Source of the DNA: Hyphomicrobium_A sp963724945
Lineage (GTDB): Bacteria; Pseudomonadota; Alphaproteobacteria; Rhizobiales; Hyphomicrobiaceae
Direction of reading: 5' to 3'
Assembly: GCA_963724945.1 (NCBI GenBank)
Contig: CAVRWL010000003.1
Span: 2,356,001-2,420,000 of the forward strand
Length of the DNA: 64,000 nt
The notes under the pieces are model-generated. The model was not told the DNA's origin, did no database searches, and saw only the letters and a program-made list of their open reading frames with translations. The position numbers and the translations under genes are program-made. Shown one piece after another: positions 46,965-55,439 of the stretch (position 1 is the first letter of the stretch; every line of letters starts with the position of its first letter).

Positions 46965-47077
46965 TCCGTTCAGTCCGAACTCCGTAGCGCGCCTAGCGTC
47001 CCGATTCCGAAGCTCGCCTGTGATCGATGCTGGCCTTGGGAGCAAACTTTGCACCGGCGAATTTCTCGATCATCACA

Positions 47078-47506
47078 CTAACTCGAGACCTGCGTGATCC
47101 AATCGGTCAGGTTGTAATATGTGGTCACCCGCGCGATTTTCCCGTCCCGGATCGCAAAAAACGTGCCGGCGGGCAAGATATATGTCTGACCCTTGGCCTC
47201 GGGCAGGCCGCTGTCGGTTGCCAGGTACTTGCCGTTGACGTTGAATTCAGCCGCCGCGCGCGTGCCGTCCTTGCTCACCATGACGGCGATGCCCTCCAGG
47301 CGCTCCTTGTAGTGGTGGTCCATGCGGGCATTGAAGGCGCGGAACTTCTCCTTGCCGACACGCCGCTCGCCTTGATTGACGTCGTGAATGACGTCATCGG
47401 TGAGACAGGCGAGCATGGCCTCGCCGTCGCCGGCGTTGAAGGCGTCGTAGTAGCGGCGGATGAGGGCGGCGGTTTCGATCCGCGTCTTGCTTTCGGCGTC
47501 GCTCAT
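47078..47506 (-). CDS. NTF2-like/SnoaL-type fold protein
   Basis: A 142-residue protein of the NTF2-like superfamily (ketosteroid-isomerase type). It reads ALIRRYYDAFNAGDGEAMLACLTDDVIHDVNQGERRVGKE at the start and closes with TFFAIRDGKIARVTTYYNLTDWITQV, the typical cone fold strands. No signal peptide is present. It may be an isomerase, hydrolase or stress protein; the substrate is unknown. The start at 47506 (MSDAESKTRIET) is preferred over 47587. Confidence 0.85.
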   Translation of the reverse strand: MSDAESKTRIETAALIRRYYDAFNAGDGEAMLACLTDDVIHDVNQGERRVGKEKFRAFNARMDHHYKERLEGIAVMVSKDGTRAAAEFNVNGKYLATDSGLPEAKGQTYILPAGTFFAIRDGKIARVTTYYNLTDWITQVSS

Positions 47507-47611
47507 GGGAACTCCAAGATTGCGTTTGGAGCGCTCATTAGCAGGTCGAGACGCAAGGTGCCACGCCCCATCGCGACAGCGCGACAAAGGGCGCGAAAAA
47601 GCCTTTCGGCT

Positions 47612-47800
47612 TCAGTCGCGGGCGGTGAAGCCGAGCCAGGCAAGCCCGCCGGTGATGATAGCGGCGACCCAGCTGGCCCAGATGGGCATCGACGTCTCGC
47701 CGATCGCGATGGGCCATCCGGAGACGGCGCGGATTACATGCAACGCCGCCACGACGGCAAAGATCACGGCGGCGAGAAGCGAGAAAGATTTGGCAGTCAT
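47612..47800 (-). CDS. Small membrane protein (62 aa)
   Basis: A 62-residue protein with two hydrophobic helices: FSLLAAVIFAVVAALHVIRAV and PIWASWVAAIITGGLAWLGF. The pattern LHxxRAxxGWPIxIG...MPxWxSW is one I recognise from conserved two-helix proteins in alphaproteobacteria without a known function. A GAGGAGGCGACC ribosome site precedes the ATG at 47800 and rules out the longer upstream frame. Confidence 0.7.
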   Translation of the reverse strand: MTAKSFSLLAAVIFAVVAALHVIRAVSGWPIAIGETSMPIWASWVAAIITGGLAWLGFTARD

Positions 47801-47898
47801 GGTCGCCTCCTCAAGATCAGGGAGTACCCCAAGGAAATATGCCGACGCTTGGCGCGGCCCGCGTTGAGGCAGCTCAAGCGCAACGGTGACGCCTGCGG

Positions 47899-48042
47899 CT
47901 ACCAATGAAAGGCGACGAGGTCGCCAGCCTCGCCGAAGGTGCGGGCGAGTGCGCGCATGAGGCGCGCAATCCACGAGCGGGCGCCGCTCTCGAGCGCGCG
48001 ATCCTCGAAGTAGTCCTCAAGGGTGTAGAGCACGCGATGCAT
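47899..48042 (-). CDS. Small basic protein (47 aa), unrecognised
   Basis: A 47-codon frame preceded by GGAGGGACCC, a strong ribosome site. The peptide starts MHRVLYTLEDYFEDRALESG and continues SWIARLMRALARTFGEAGDLV, ending AFHW. It looks like an amphipathic helix with an aromatic, acidic start, and no signal peptide. I do not know the family. The ribosome site and protein-like composition favour a real gene; conservation in relatives would settle it. Confidence 0.55.
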   Translation of the reverse strand: MHRVLYTLEDYFEDRALESGARSWIARLMRALARTFGEAGDLVAFHW

Positions 48043-48188
48043 GGGTCCCTCCGCCGGCTATCTGCCGCCAGGAGAGGCCCGAACTCGCTTAGCAACCGGT
48101 TAATGCACGTGCCACGGTTGAACGCGGGACGGCCGCGCCTGGGTGTGCGCGGCCGCCTTTATCCAGCTGAGATGCAGCTGAACCTGGG

Positions 48189-48491
48189 TCAGCGCTGGCT
48201 CGCGGACCGGCGAGCGACCTCGGTCTTGGAGACCTCGCCGGCGGAGATGAGGGCGGCAACGCATCCCTTCGACAGCTTGTAGCCGACCGTGCGCATGCAG
48301 CGTCTTGTGTCGGCGCTGTCGGGTGCAAACGAGCTGCAGTAGGAGAGGTAGTCGCCAGCGCAAGCGTACCGCACCTGACTGCTGACGGCACCCGCCTGTG
48401 AGACGGAGCCGAGGAGTGCCCCGGCGGCGAGGGCGACCGGAAGCGCGTTGAGGCGCTTTGCGGTTTTCGTACAAGGAGACGCTACTATCAT
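48189..48491 (-). CDS. Small exported Cys-rich repeat protein
   Basis: A 100-residue exported protein. The signal peptide (LNALPVALAAGALLGSVSQAGA) is followed by VRYACAGDYLSYCSSFAPDSADTRRCMRTVGYKLSKGCVAAL, with four cysteines spaced like the Cys-rich repeat (PF00839-like) found in small exported proteins of Hyphomicrobiales. A short polar tail ends it. Its role is unknown. The upstream start codon at 48491 lies on a good leader with basic residues (CTKTAKR). Confidence 0.7.
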   Translation of the reverse strand: MIVASPCTKTAKRLNALPVALAAGALLGSVSQAGAVSSQVRYACAGDYLSYCSSFAPDSADTRRCMRTVGYKLSKGCVAALISAGEVSKTEVARRSASQR

Positions 48492-48785
48492 ACTTCGTTC
48501 CTTTCGAGGGCAGATATGCCCTTGGGATCACTCACTCACCTAAGGCGCGCGTACGCGGCTGTTCCCAGTGGAACGGGTTACTCGCGAGCTCGAACGAAAC
48601 AAGCGATGGACAACTGCCCCAACTCATCGCGGCCCGATACGTGATGGGAAGACAATGGCCCGGCTATGGTAACCGCGCGGTAAAGACCGCTGTCGACGGC
48701 GGCTCGCACACGAGCCATCGCATCCCGCGCCGTGGGCGAGACCGCTAAAACCTCAAAAGAACCTCAACGGGACAGGTCGGAGTGC

Positions 48786-49133
48786 TTATCCGCGGCAGGG
48801 ACGCGCGTCGACATCGGCGCTCCAGCCCCCGGCGGCCTTGGTGAAGCGGGTCGAAGGGCTCGCCGCCAGCGAGAAGTGCGCCCAAGCGCTGCCGTACTCG
48901 AAGTCCGTGAACTCGGCCCACGACCGGATCGCGGCGGCGCGTGCGGAGGCTCTCGTGCGGCCCTCGCCCGAGCCCATGTGCCAGTGGTCGGACATGCACA
49001 ACCGGCCGCGCTCGCGGCGCAGCTCGTGCATGGAGGCAAGGCCCGTGTCGTCGGCCCAGGCGGTGGGCATGGTGGCCGGTGCCGCGGCAAGCGTAAGGAG
49101 GCCCGCCAAGGCGAGAGAAGCGCTGCGCTGCAT
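48786..49133 (-). CDS. Small exported protein of unknown function
   Basis: A 115-residue exported protein: signal peptide MQRSASLALAGLLTLAAAPATMPTAWA, then a mature part with GRLCMSDHWHMGSGEGRTRASARAAAIRSWAEFTDFEYGSAWAHFSLA and a final cysteine (ARPCRG). The two cysteines may form a disulfide. The block from CMSDHWH through SWAEFTDFEYG looks like a conserved exported domain of Hyphomicrobiales with no known function; that is from memory. It is a single gene flanked by non-coding sequence upstream. Confidence 0.7.
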   Translation of the reverse strand: MQRSASLALAGLLTLAAAPATMPTAWADDTGLASMHELRRERGRLCMSDHWHMGSGEGRTRASARAAAIRSWAEFTDFEYGSAWAHFSLAASPSTRFTKAAGGWSADVDARPCRG

Positions 49134-49203
49134 GATGATGTCCCCAAAATCCCCAGACTGCGAACACTAGCGCCGGGATCGGCGGCCGGCAATGGCGCTG
49201 CCT

Positions 49204-50085
49204 CTACCACACGAGCTTGCTCATGACGGCGAGCGCGGGCGGCGCCGGAGGAGCGAACAAAATCGCGAGCTTAGCCGGCGACAGCTCGCCCGAGCCCATC
49301 GTCTCGTCGCGGTGGATACCCGAGGCGATGAAGATCGCGTCGATACCGGCCGCCTCCGCGCCCTTGAGATCCGTCCTCAGCGAATCGCCGACGGCGAGGA
49401 TGCGCTCGCGCGCAACGGGCGCCGCGCGCAAGGCCTCGGCGGCGGCGCGTGCGGCGTCGTAAGCGTTGGCGTGCGGCTTGCCGGCCCAGTACACCTCGCC
49501 GTCCATGCGCTCGTAGAGATCGGCGATGGCGCCCGCGCAAATGAACTGCCGGCCGCCGACGTCGACCACGAGGTCGGGGTTGGCGCATACGAATGGCAGG
49601 CGACGCTTAAGCGCGCGTTGCAACAGGGGGCGGTAGTCGTCGGCCGTCTCGGTAAGGTCGTCGTTGAGGCCCGTGCACAAAATTGCGTGCGCCTCCTCCA
49701 GCGAGGAGAACTCCGCCGTCAGCCGCGCGAAGGTAGCGGCATCGCGGTCGGCGGGGCCGATGCGGTAGATGCGGCGATAGCCCTTCTCGGCGATGTGGTT
49801 GAGCGCGATCTCGCCCGAGGCGACGATGTCGTCCCAGGCTGAGCGTGGCACCGAGCGCGCTTCCAGCATCGCCGCCACCCGCTCCTTAGGCACCGGGGCG
49901 TTCGAAACCAGCACCACCGTGCCGCCCTGCGCACGGAAGCGCTGCAGCGCCTCGCACGCGTCGACGAAGGCGCGGTGACCGTCGTGCAGCACGCCCCAGA
50001 CGTCGCAGAAGACCACGTCGTAGCGCGCAAGCAGCGTGCCGGCGTGCTCGATAATCGGCGGAGGCGAGAAGGGGCTGACGCGCAT
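49204..50085 (-). CDS. HAD-superfamily hydrolase, TIGR01459 type
   Basis: A 293-residue HAD hydrolase of class IIA shape. Motif I is VVFCDVWGVLHDG, motif II is VVLVSNAPVPKE, the lysine/motif III region is VYWAGKPHANAY, and motif IV is ILAVGDSLRTDLKGAEAAGID. The first motif has Asp-Val-Trp, usual for this subgroup instead of DxDxT. It probably dephosphorylates a small sugar or nucleotide phosphate. The start at 50085 (MRVSPFSPP) is chosen over 50181. It is divergent from the ICMT-type gene. Confidence 0.87.
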   Translation of the reverse strand: MRVSPFSPPPIIEHAGTLLARYDVVFCDVWGVLHDGHRAFVDACEALQRFRAQGGTVVLVSNAPVPKERVAAMLEARSVPRSAWDDIVASGEIALNHIAEKGYRRIYRIGPADRDAATFARLTAEFSSLEEAHAILCTGLNDDLTETADDYRPLLQRALKRRLPFVCANPDLVVDVGGRQFICAGAIADLYERMDGEVYWAGKPHANAYDAARAAAEALRAAPVARERILAVGDSLRTDLKGAEAAGIDAIFIASGIHRDETMGSGELSPAKLAILFAPPAPPALAVMSKLVW

Positions 50086-50273
50086 CGCGAAGGGGTCCTG
50101 GCGCTTGCCGAGGCCAACTGAAGGGGGCCTCAATACGTTCAATCCCGCGCCAAGCCAAGGAGATTGCTGGTGCACGGCCATTGGCGTTTTCGATCCGCGA
50201 TGGATCGTGCATACGTATAGGACTGCGTGATCGCGCGCCCGCGCGCCGAATCAATTCGAGCCACAAGGACGCC

Positions 50274-50789
50274 ATGCTGGAGCAAAGCCTTGGAGCGGCG
50301 CAGATCGCCGCGCTTCTCATCCTTCTGCAACGCGGGCTCGAGGAGGTCTACTCGGCGCGCAACACCTCAAGGCTCCTCGCTGAGGGCGGCAAGGAGGCGG
50401 GGCGCGACTACTATCCCGTCGTCGCCATCACGCATCTTGCCTGGATCGCCGCGATTTTTCTCTTGATCCCGCCGTCGGCGCCGGTCCTGTGGCCGCTCGC
50501 CGGTCTCTATCTGCTCTTGCAGGTCGCGCGCTACTGGATCATCGCCACGCTGGGGCGCTATTGGACGCACCGGATCATCACGCTCCCCGATGCGCCGATC
50601 GTGCGCGGCGGGCCCTACCGCTACCTGCGTCACCCCAACTACGTGGTGACAATCGCGGAGACGTTCCTGTTGCCGCTCGTGTTCGGCGACGCGGCCATAG
50701 CCGTCATCTTCGGGTGCGTGTGGAGCGCGGTGCTTTACTACAAGATCCTCCTGGAGGACGCCGCGCTCGCCGAGCGCCGCGGCGATTAG
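50274..50789 (+). CDS. Isoprenylcysteine carboxyl methyltransferase (ICMT)-family protein
   Basis: A 171-residue membrane protein with hydrophobic helices (THLAWIAAIFLLIP; LWPLAGLYLLLQVARYWIIAT; FLLPLVFGDAAIAVIFGCVW) and the ICMT/SAM-binding motif GPYRYLRHPNYVVTIAE. In bacteria, ICMT relatives adjacent to type III polyketide synthases (BpsB type) methylate alkylpyrones or alkylresorcinols. The type III synthase is encoded 2 kb downstream on the other strand, so a similar role is inferred. The start at 50274 follows ACAAGGAC. Confidence 0.85.
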   Translation: MLEQSLGAAQIAALLILLQRGLEEVYSARNTSRLLAEGGKEAGRDYYPVVAITHLAWIAAIFLLIPPSAPVLWPLAGLYLLLQVARYWIIATLGRYWTHRIITLPDAPIVRGGPYRYLRHPNYVVTIAETFLLPLVFGDAAIAVIFGCVWSAVLYYKILLEDAALAERRGD

Positions 50790-50805
50790 CGGCCGGGGCG
50801 AAGAG

Positions 50806-51459
50806 ATGCAGGCTAGGACACTCTATCGCGCGGTCGCGGGCGTCATCGTCTTGGGCGTGGTCGTTATTCAGTACGGCCTGGTCACGCGTGATGAAAGCGG
50901 CGCGGCGCTTCTCACGACGACGATCCATTTCTTCAGCTTCTTCACGATCTTGTCGAACATTCTCGCCGGTGCGGCGCTGCTCGCACCCGTCGTCGCGCCC
51001 ACCGCGCGCGCGGGCCGCTTCTTTGAGCGCCCATCGGTGCGCACGGCGATCACCGGCTACATCATCATCGTCGGCGTCGTGTACTATCTTTTGCTGCGCA
51101 ACATCAGCCACGCCACGGGGGCCCAGCTCCTCTTCGAGCGCGCGCTGCACTACGTGACGCCGCCCTTGTTCGTGCTCGATTGGCTTTTGTTCGTGGCGAA
51201 GGGCGGCGTCGACTGGCGCGTCGGCTTCGCCTCGCTCGAGTTTCCGGCGGCCTACGCTGGCTGGACGCTGATCCACGGCGCGCTCACGGGCTGGTACCCG
51301 TACCCGTTCCTCGACGTCGGCGAGCTCGGCTACCCGAGGACACTCCTGAACATCGCCGGGCTCGTTGCGGCGTTCCTCGTGCTCGAGCTCGCGCTCGTTG
51401 GGATCGGACGGGGTATCGAGGGCTTGCGCGGGCGCTGGCGGGGCCAGACATTATCTTGA
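50806..51459 (+). CDS. Pr6Pr-family membrane protein
   Basis: A 217-residue integral membrane protein with about six helices. It includes HFFSFFTILSNILAGAALL, a motif of the Pr6Pr (FAR-17a/AIG1-like) membrane family, and FERALHYVTPPLFVLDWLLFV plus WTLIHGALTGWYPYPFLDVGELGYP. FAR-17a/AIG1 relatives in animals are threonine hydrolases acting on fatty-acid esters; the bacterial role is unknown. It follows the ICMT gene by 16 bases and precedes the FAD enzyme by 69, so all three are probably one operon. Confidence 0.8.
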   Translation: MQARTLYRAVAGVIVLGVVVIQYGLVTRDESGAALLTTTIHFFSFFTILSNILAGAALLAPVVAPTARAGRFFERPSVRTAITGYIIIVGVVYYLLLRNISHATGAQLLFERALHYVTPPLFVLDWLLFVAKGGVDWRVGFASLEFPAAYAGWTLIHGALTGWYPYPFLDVGELGYPRTLLNIAGLVAAFLVLELALVGIGRGIEGLRGRWRGQTLS

Positions 51460-51528
51460 GGACATTATCTTCATGCTTGTGTCCTCCCGCTCATTGCGCG
51501 CGCGCGTGCGGCGTGCCGTAATCGGGGC

Positions 51529-52644
51529 ATGCAAAGGGGGGACTTCGATGCCATCGCGGTCGGCGGCGGGCTCGCCGGCGCGGCCTTCGCGCTGGAGCTT
51601 GCGCGCACCGGTGCGCGCGTCGCCATCATCGAGCGCACGGCGGCCCCGACCCTAAAAGTGTGCGGCGACTTCCTGAGCCGGGAGGCGCAGGAGATGCTTC
51701 TCCACCTCGGTCTCGATGTGGCGGCGATGGGTGCGGCCCCGATCAGGACCCTGCGGCTCGTCGCCGGAGAGCAGCGCGCGCTGGCCGAGTTGCCGTTTGC
51801 GGCGGCGGGTCTGTCGCGGCTCCGCCTCGATGAAGCGCTGCTCGCAGCGGCAGAGGCGGCGGGCGCCGAGATCGTGCGCGGGGAGGGGGCGAGCGCGCTC
51901 GAGCCTTCGGGCACGCAGGTGCGCGTGCGCGTCGGCGCCAAGGTCCTCACCGCCGGCTGCGCGGCGCTGGCGACGGGCAAGCATAACCTGCGGGGCTTTG
52001 CGCGCGCGCACGGCGCCACGACCGCCTACAAGATCAGCCTGGCGCCGTCTCCTCTCGCCGCGCGGCTCTTGAAGGACGTCGTGCAGCTCGTCGGCTACCG
52101 CGGCGGCTATATCGGCGCCTGCAACATAGAGGACGACCAGGCGACGATCTGCTGGATGCTCGATGCGCGCACCATGCACGAGGTCGGGCCCGACTGGACG
52201 GCGCAGCTCACTCACATCGCGCGCGGCTCCTCGGCGATCGGCGACCTGCTGATCGGCGCGCGCTACCTCTCGGCGCGCCCCGCCGCCGTCTCCGCCATCC
52301 CCTTCGGCTACCGCCGCCGCGCTACAATCGCGCCCAACGTTTATCCGGTCGGCGACCAATTGTGTGTCATCCCCTCGTTCACGGGGGACGGGACGTCGCT
52401 GGCGTTGTCGTCCGGCGCGATAGCCGCGCGCGCCCGCTTGATGGGCGTGAGCGCCGACGAGTTCCAGCGGGATTTCCTGAAGCGCACCAGCGCGCAGTTC
52501 TTGAGCGCGAAGGTCGTCGATGCCGCCTTCAAGTCGGCGCCGACGCGGGCGCTGGGCGTGCGCGCGGTGGCTGTACTGCCCTCGCTCGCGCGGCTCGCCG
52601 CGAGCTTGACGCGAGTCAAGGACGTCGCGGCGCTTACGGGCTAG
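51529..52644 (+). CDS. FAD-dependent oxidoreductase/monooxygenase
   Basis: A 371-residue flavoprotein. The N-terminal FAD motif is AIAVGGGLAGAAFALELARTGARVAIIER, followed by KVCGDFLSREA, as in geranylgeranyl reductase-like and aromatic hydroxylase enzymes; the C-terminal FAD site is VIPSFTGDGTSLALSSG. Such flavoproteins near type III synthases (SrsC in Streptomyces) hydroxylate the alkylresorcinol ring toward a quinone. A role as tailoring enzyme for the convergent synthase is therefore inferred. It is convergent with the PKS gene, with nearly touching stops. Confidence 0.85.
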   Translation: MQRGDFDAIAVGGGLAGAAFALELARTGARVAIIERTAAPTLKVCGDFLSREAQEMLLHLGLDVAAMGAAPIRTLRLVAGEQRALAELPFAAAGLSRLRLDEALLAAAEAAGAEIVRGEGASALEPSGTQVRVRVGAKVLTAGCAALATGKHNLRGFARAHGATTAYKISLAPSPLAARLLKDVVQLVGYRGGYIGACNIEDDQATICWMLDARTMHEVGPDWTAQLTHIARGSSAIGDLLIGARYLSARPAAVSAIPFGYRRRATIAPNVYPVGDQLCVIPSFTGDGTSLALSSGAIAARARLMGVSADEFQRDFLKRTSAQFLSAKVVDAAFKSAPTRALGVRAVAVLPSLARLAASLTRVKDVAALTG

Positions 52645-53739
52645 AGCTCGAGCACGATGAAGTAAGCGGAGAAGCCGGGACCGAAGGCCGCCAAGAGATA
52701 GCGTCCGTGCGCGTTGTCGGCGAACGCCTCCTTGAGCACGAACAGCGCAGTTGCCGACGACATGTTGCCGTACTTGCGCAACACCTCCCAGGAGTAGCGC
52801 AGCTGCGGGCGCGACAAATCGAGCGACTCCTCGGCGGTGGTGAGCACCTTGCTGCCGCCCGGGTGCAACAGGAAGCCGTTGAAGTCCTGCATCGACAGGC
52901 CGGCACGGGCGAGAAACGGAAACAGCGCCTCGCCCATGCGCTCGCGCATCAAGGTCGGCAACTCGGGGCTCAAGACCACGCCGAAGCCGTCGTCCTTGAT
53001 GTCCCAGCCCATGATGTGCTCGGTCTTCGCCCAGAAGTGCTCCCCGATCGCACCGATGCGGGCGCGGCCCTTGGCCTGTCCCCGCGCGGCCGCCGGCATG
53101 GCTGCGCAGCACGACGCCGGCCGCGCCGTCGCCGAACAGCGCCGCGGCGACGAACATGGCGAGGCTCTGGTCGTTGACGCGCAGGCACAGGCTGCAAAGA
53201 TCGACGGTGAGGAACAGCACGTTTGAGCCGGGCCGCGCCTCGGCCATGCGCGTGGCGCGCGCCAGCCCGCCGACGCCGCCGCCGCAGCCGAGCCCGAAGA
53301 TCGGCAGCCGCTCCACGTCGGGGCGGAAGCCGAGGCGATTCATCAGGCGCGCCTCGAGGCTCGGGATCGAAAGGCCGGTGATGGTGTTGGTGACGATGGT
53401 GTCGATGTCGGCGAGCTCGAGGCCGGCCTCGGCGACGGCCTGGCAGGCGACCTGCTCGAGAAGATCGAGCGCGTTGCGTTGATAGATCTCGGTGCGCTCC
53501 TCCCAGGTGTGCGTGGTGAGGTGCCACGGCACGGGCTCGACGGAGTAGCGCGTCTCGATGCCGGTGTTGGTGTAGAGCGCCTCGAGGCGGGCGTACTGCG
53601 GGTAGACCTTCTGGGCGCGGAACTTCGCGTCCTCCTGCGTCACGACGTGCTCTGGGACAGCGGTGGCGACGGACGCGATCTCGACGCTGACCGCGGACGC
53701 GGCGGTGCGCTCGGCAGCCAGTTGGGTATCAATCGCCAT
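52641..53739 (-). CDS. Type III polyketide synthase (chalcone synthase-like), with an apparent one-base frameshift
   Basis: A chalcone/stilbene synthase-type condensing enzyme, expected to make alkylresorcinols or alkylpyrones from acyl-CoA and malonyl-CoA. Cys152 is in FGLGCGGGVGGLAR, with the later His in FLLHPGGSKVL and Asn in YGNMSSATALFV, so the catalytic triad is complete. The frame breaks between about 53085 and 53125, after LFGDGAAGVVL, because of one extra base; correction gives a 365-residue protein, the normal length. The start at 53739 (MAIDTQLAAERTAAS) is chosen because the sequence just upstream lacks protein character. It converges on the FAD oxidoreductase gene (4-base overlap at the 3' ends). 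Confidence 0.9.
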
Positions 53740-53893
53740 GGTTTTGGCCCCTGCACGGTGCACCCCGGAAGGGCGCTTGAGGGCCCAATGCTAAAGCAGG
53801 GACCGGGCCCGCGCCATGACATCCAGGGCACAGCGGGCCGACGCAAAGTGCGTCCATGCGCCGCCGTAACAACCTGGGGCTCTGGACGGGCGC

Positions 53894-54022
53894 CTACTTG
53901 GCCTGGATCTTCAACCCGGGCAGGTCGACGCTGACGGAGGTTTGCTGGCTCTCGTAATAAAGGTAGCCGAGAACGCCGACGGCGACGACCAGCACGATGA
54001 TGAGAACGCTCTTCAAGTCCAT
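53894..54022 (-). CDS. Small single-pass membrane protein (42 aa)
   Basis: A 42-residue protein, too short for usual gene callers. It starts MDLKSVLIIVLVVAVGVLGYLYYES, one clear membrane helix, and continues QQTSVSVDLPGLKIQAK, a short periplasmic strand. Peptides with this helix plus an 'SVDLPG(L/I)KI' end are, in my memory, frequent in Hyphomicrobiales and of unknown function. The upstream sequence on the minus strand has a GGAGCCCG site. It lies just downstream of the coiled-coil membrane gene, and the two may be one operon. Confidence 0.65.
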   Translation of the reverse strand: MDLKSVLIIVLVVAVGVLGYLYYESQQTSVSVDLPGLKIQAK

Positions 54023-54099
54023 GACGGGCTCCTGCCGCTACCGGCGCTCACCGTCGAGTGCCACAACGGCGCGGACGGGGCAAGGGCGTCGGTTGCGCC

Positions 54100-54783
54100 T
54101 CAGTGCGGAGAGGCGCTTCCGCCTTGGGGCGCGGCCTGGGCCGCCGCCGTGGTCGCGGCCTCGAGCTTCTTCTGCGTCGCGCTGAGGTCGCTCTTCAAGC
54201 CGGCGACCTCGCGCTCGAGCACGGCCTTCGCCGCCTCCAGCTCGTCCGCCTTCTTGTGGGCAGCATCGCTATCGGCGTGCGCGGCGTCGGCCTCGGTCTT
54301 GAGGGCGCCGATGCGGCTTTGCAGGTTGCGCACCTGCTCGAAAGCGGTATCGGCACTCGCTGCCTTGTCGCGCAAGCCTTGGGCCTCCTTCTCGCTTGCC
54401 GCGACCTCCCTCTTGCTCGCAGCCGCCTCCTCGCGTGCCGCGGCGAGCTCCGCCTGCAGCTCGGTCATGCGCTTCTGCAGCTTGCCGACGAGGACGGAGA
54501 CCGCCTCGGCATCGGCACGCGATTTCGCCTCGCGTTGCGTTGTCTTGTCGAGCTGATCAGTCAGCTCCGCCACTGCGTCCTTGAGCTTAGCGCCTTGCGC
54601 GGCGAGCGTGGCGTAGGCGGTATCCGCATCGGTGAGGCGTTGATTGGAGAAGCGCGCGATGTAGCTGGCATAGCCGGCGACGAGGGCGAGGATCACGACC
54701 ACCGACCACAGCCACCAGGGCCCGAGGTTGCGGCGGCGGACCATCGTCAGGGCCCCCATCCTGGGGTCGGGTCGCATCACCAT
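54100..54783 (-). CDS. Membrane-anchored coiled-coil protein
   Basis: A 227-residue protein with a short cytoplasmic start, a membrane helix (LGPWWLWSVVVILALVAGYASYIARF) and then a continuous Ala/Glu/Lys/Gln-rich coiled coil from about 50 to 205, ending in an Ala/Thr-rich tail. No enzymatic domain is present. The start at 54783 has the excellent ribosome site GGGAGGAAAGAGG, which excludes the longer frame to 55119. It may be a cell-envelope spacer or scaffold; this is a guess from shape alone. Confidence 0.75.
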   Translation of the reverse strand: MVMRPDPRMGALTMVRRRNLGPWWLWSVVVILALVAGYASYIARFSNQRLTDADTAYATLAAQGAKLKDAVAELTDQLDKTTQREAKSRADAEAVSVLVGKLQKRMTELQAELAAAREEAAASKREVAASEKEAQGLRDKAASADTAFEQVRNLQSRIGALKTEADAAHADSDAAHKKADELEAAKAVLEREVAGLKSDLSATQKKLEAATTAAAQAAPQGGSASPH

Positions 54784-55157
54784 GGCAGCCTCTTTCCTCC
54801 CGAAACGTTTGTTGGCCCCCGCGTGGCGCTGCCCGCCCCCGGGTATCCCGAGCATCATGAAATCCATCACAACGGCGTTGTCCACACAATGCGACGGATT
54901 TTGGGATTGCGGTGAACGCTTAGGGCGCCGCGGCCACGCGGCGCGGGGGCCGCGAGACGGCCAAGCGGCGCTGGCGGCATTAGCCAAGATTTTGCGTTGC
55001 GAAGGGCGCGCGCCCGGCGCGAGCGGCCCAAGTCCTTTGCGGCCTTCCGGCGTCAGATCCGCAATCGCTTGTCTCTGGCGGAACAGAGCGGAGCCGCCGA
55101 TCCCGCTATTGAATTTCACGTCAGGCGCCGCGGCGCCCTCTCACGGAGAAGACCGCC

Positions 55158-55427
55158 ATGCTCTCCTTCCAAGATAAGCTGAATGGCCTAGAGGCCTGGG
55201 CCGACCGCCAGAACGCCAAGGATCTCGAGACCGCGAAGGCGCGGCCGGCCATGTGGCACGTCGGCAAGGGTACGCTCGGCCTCGTCGTCCTCGTCAAGGG
55301 CGTTTCGCTCGGCATGCGCGCGGACGGCTTTGGCGAATATGGACTGGCGGCCCTGTTGCTCGCAGGCGGGATCGCCGTCGTGATCGAAAGCGCCCAGATG
55401 CTGCGCCAGCGGCTCGCCGCGCGCTAA
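55158..55427 (+). CDS. Small membrane protein (89 aa)
   Basis: An 89-residue protein with a soluble first third (FQDKLNGLEAWADRQNAKDLETAKARP) and two hydrophobic segments: GLVVLVKGVSLG (short) and LAALLLAGGIAVVIESAQML. I do not recognise a family. The start at 55158 is preceded by CACGGAGAAGACC. It is divergent from the coiled-coil gene and convergent with the broken methyltransferase. Confidence 0.6.
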   Translation: MLSFQDKLNGLEAWADRQNAKDLETAKARPAMWHVGKGTLGLVVLVKGVSLGMRADGFGEYGLAALLLAGGIAVVIESAQMLRQRLAAR

Positions 55428-55439
55428 AGCGAGCCTCGT

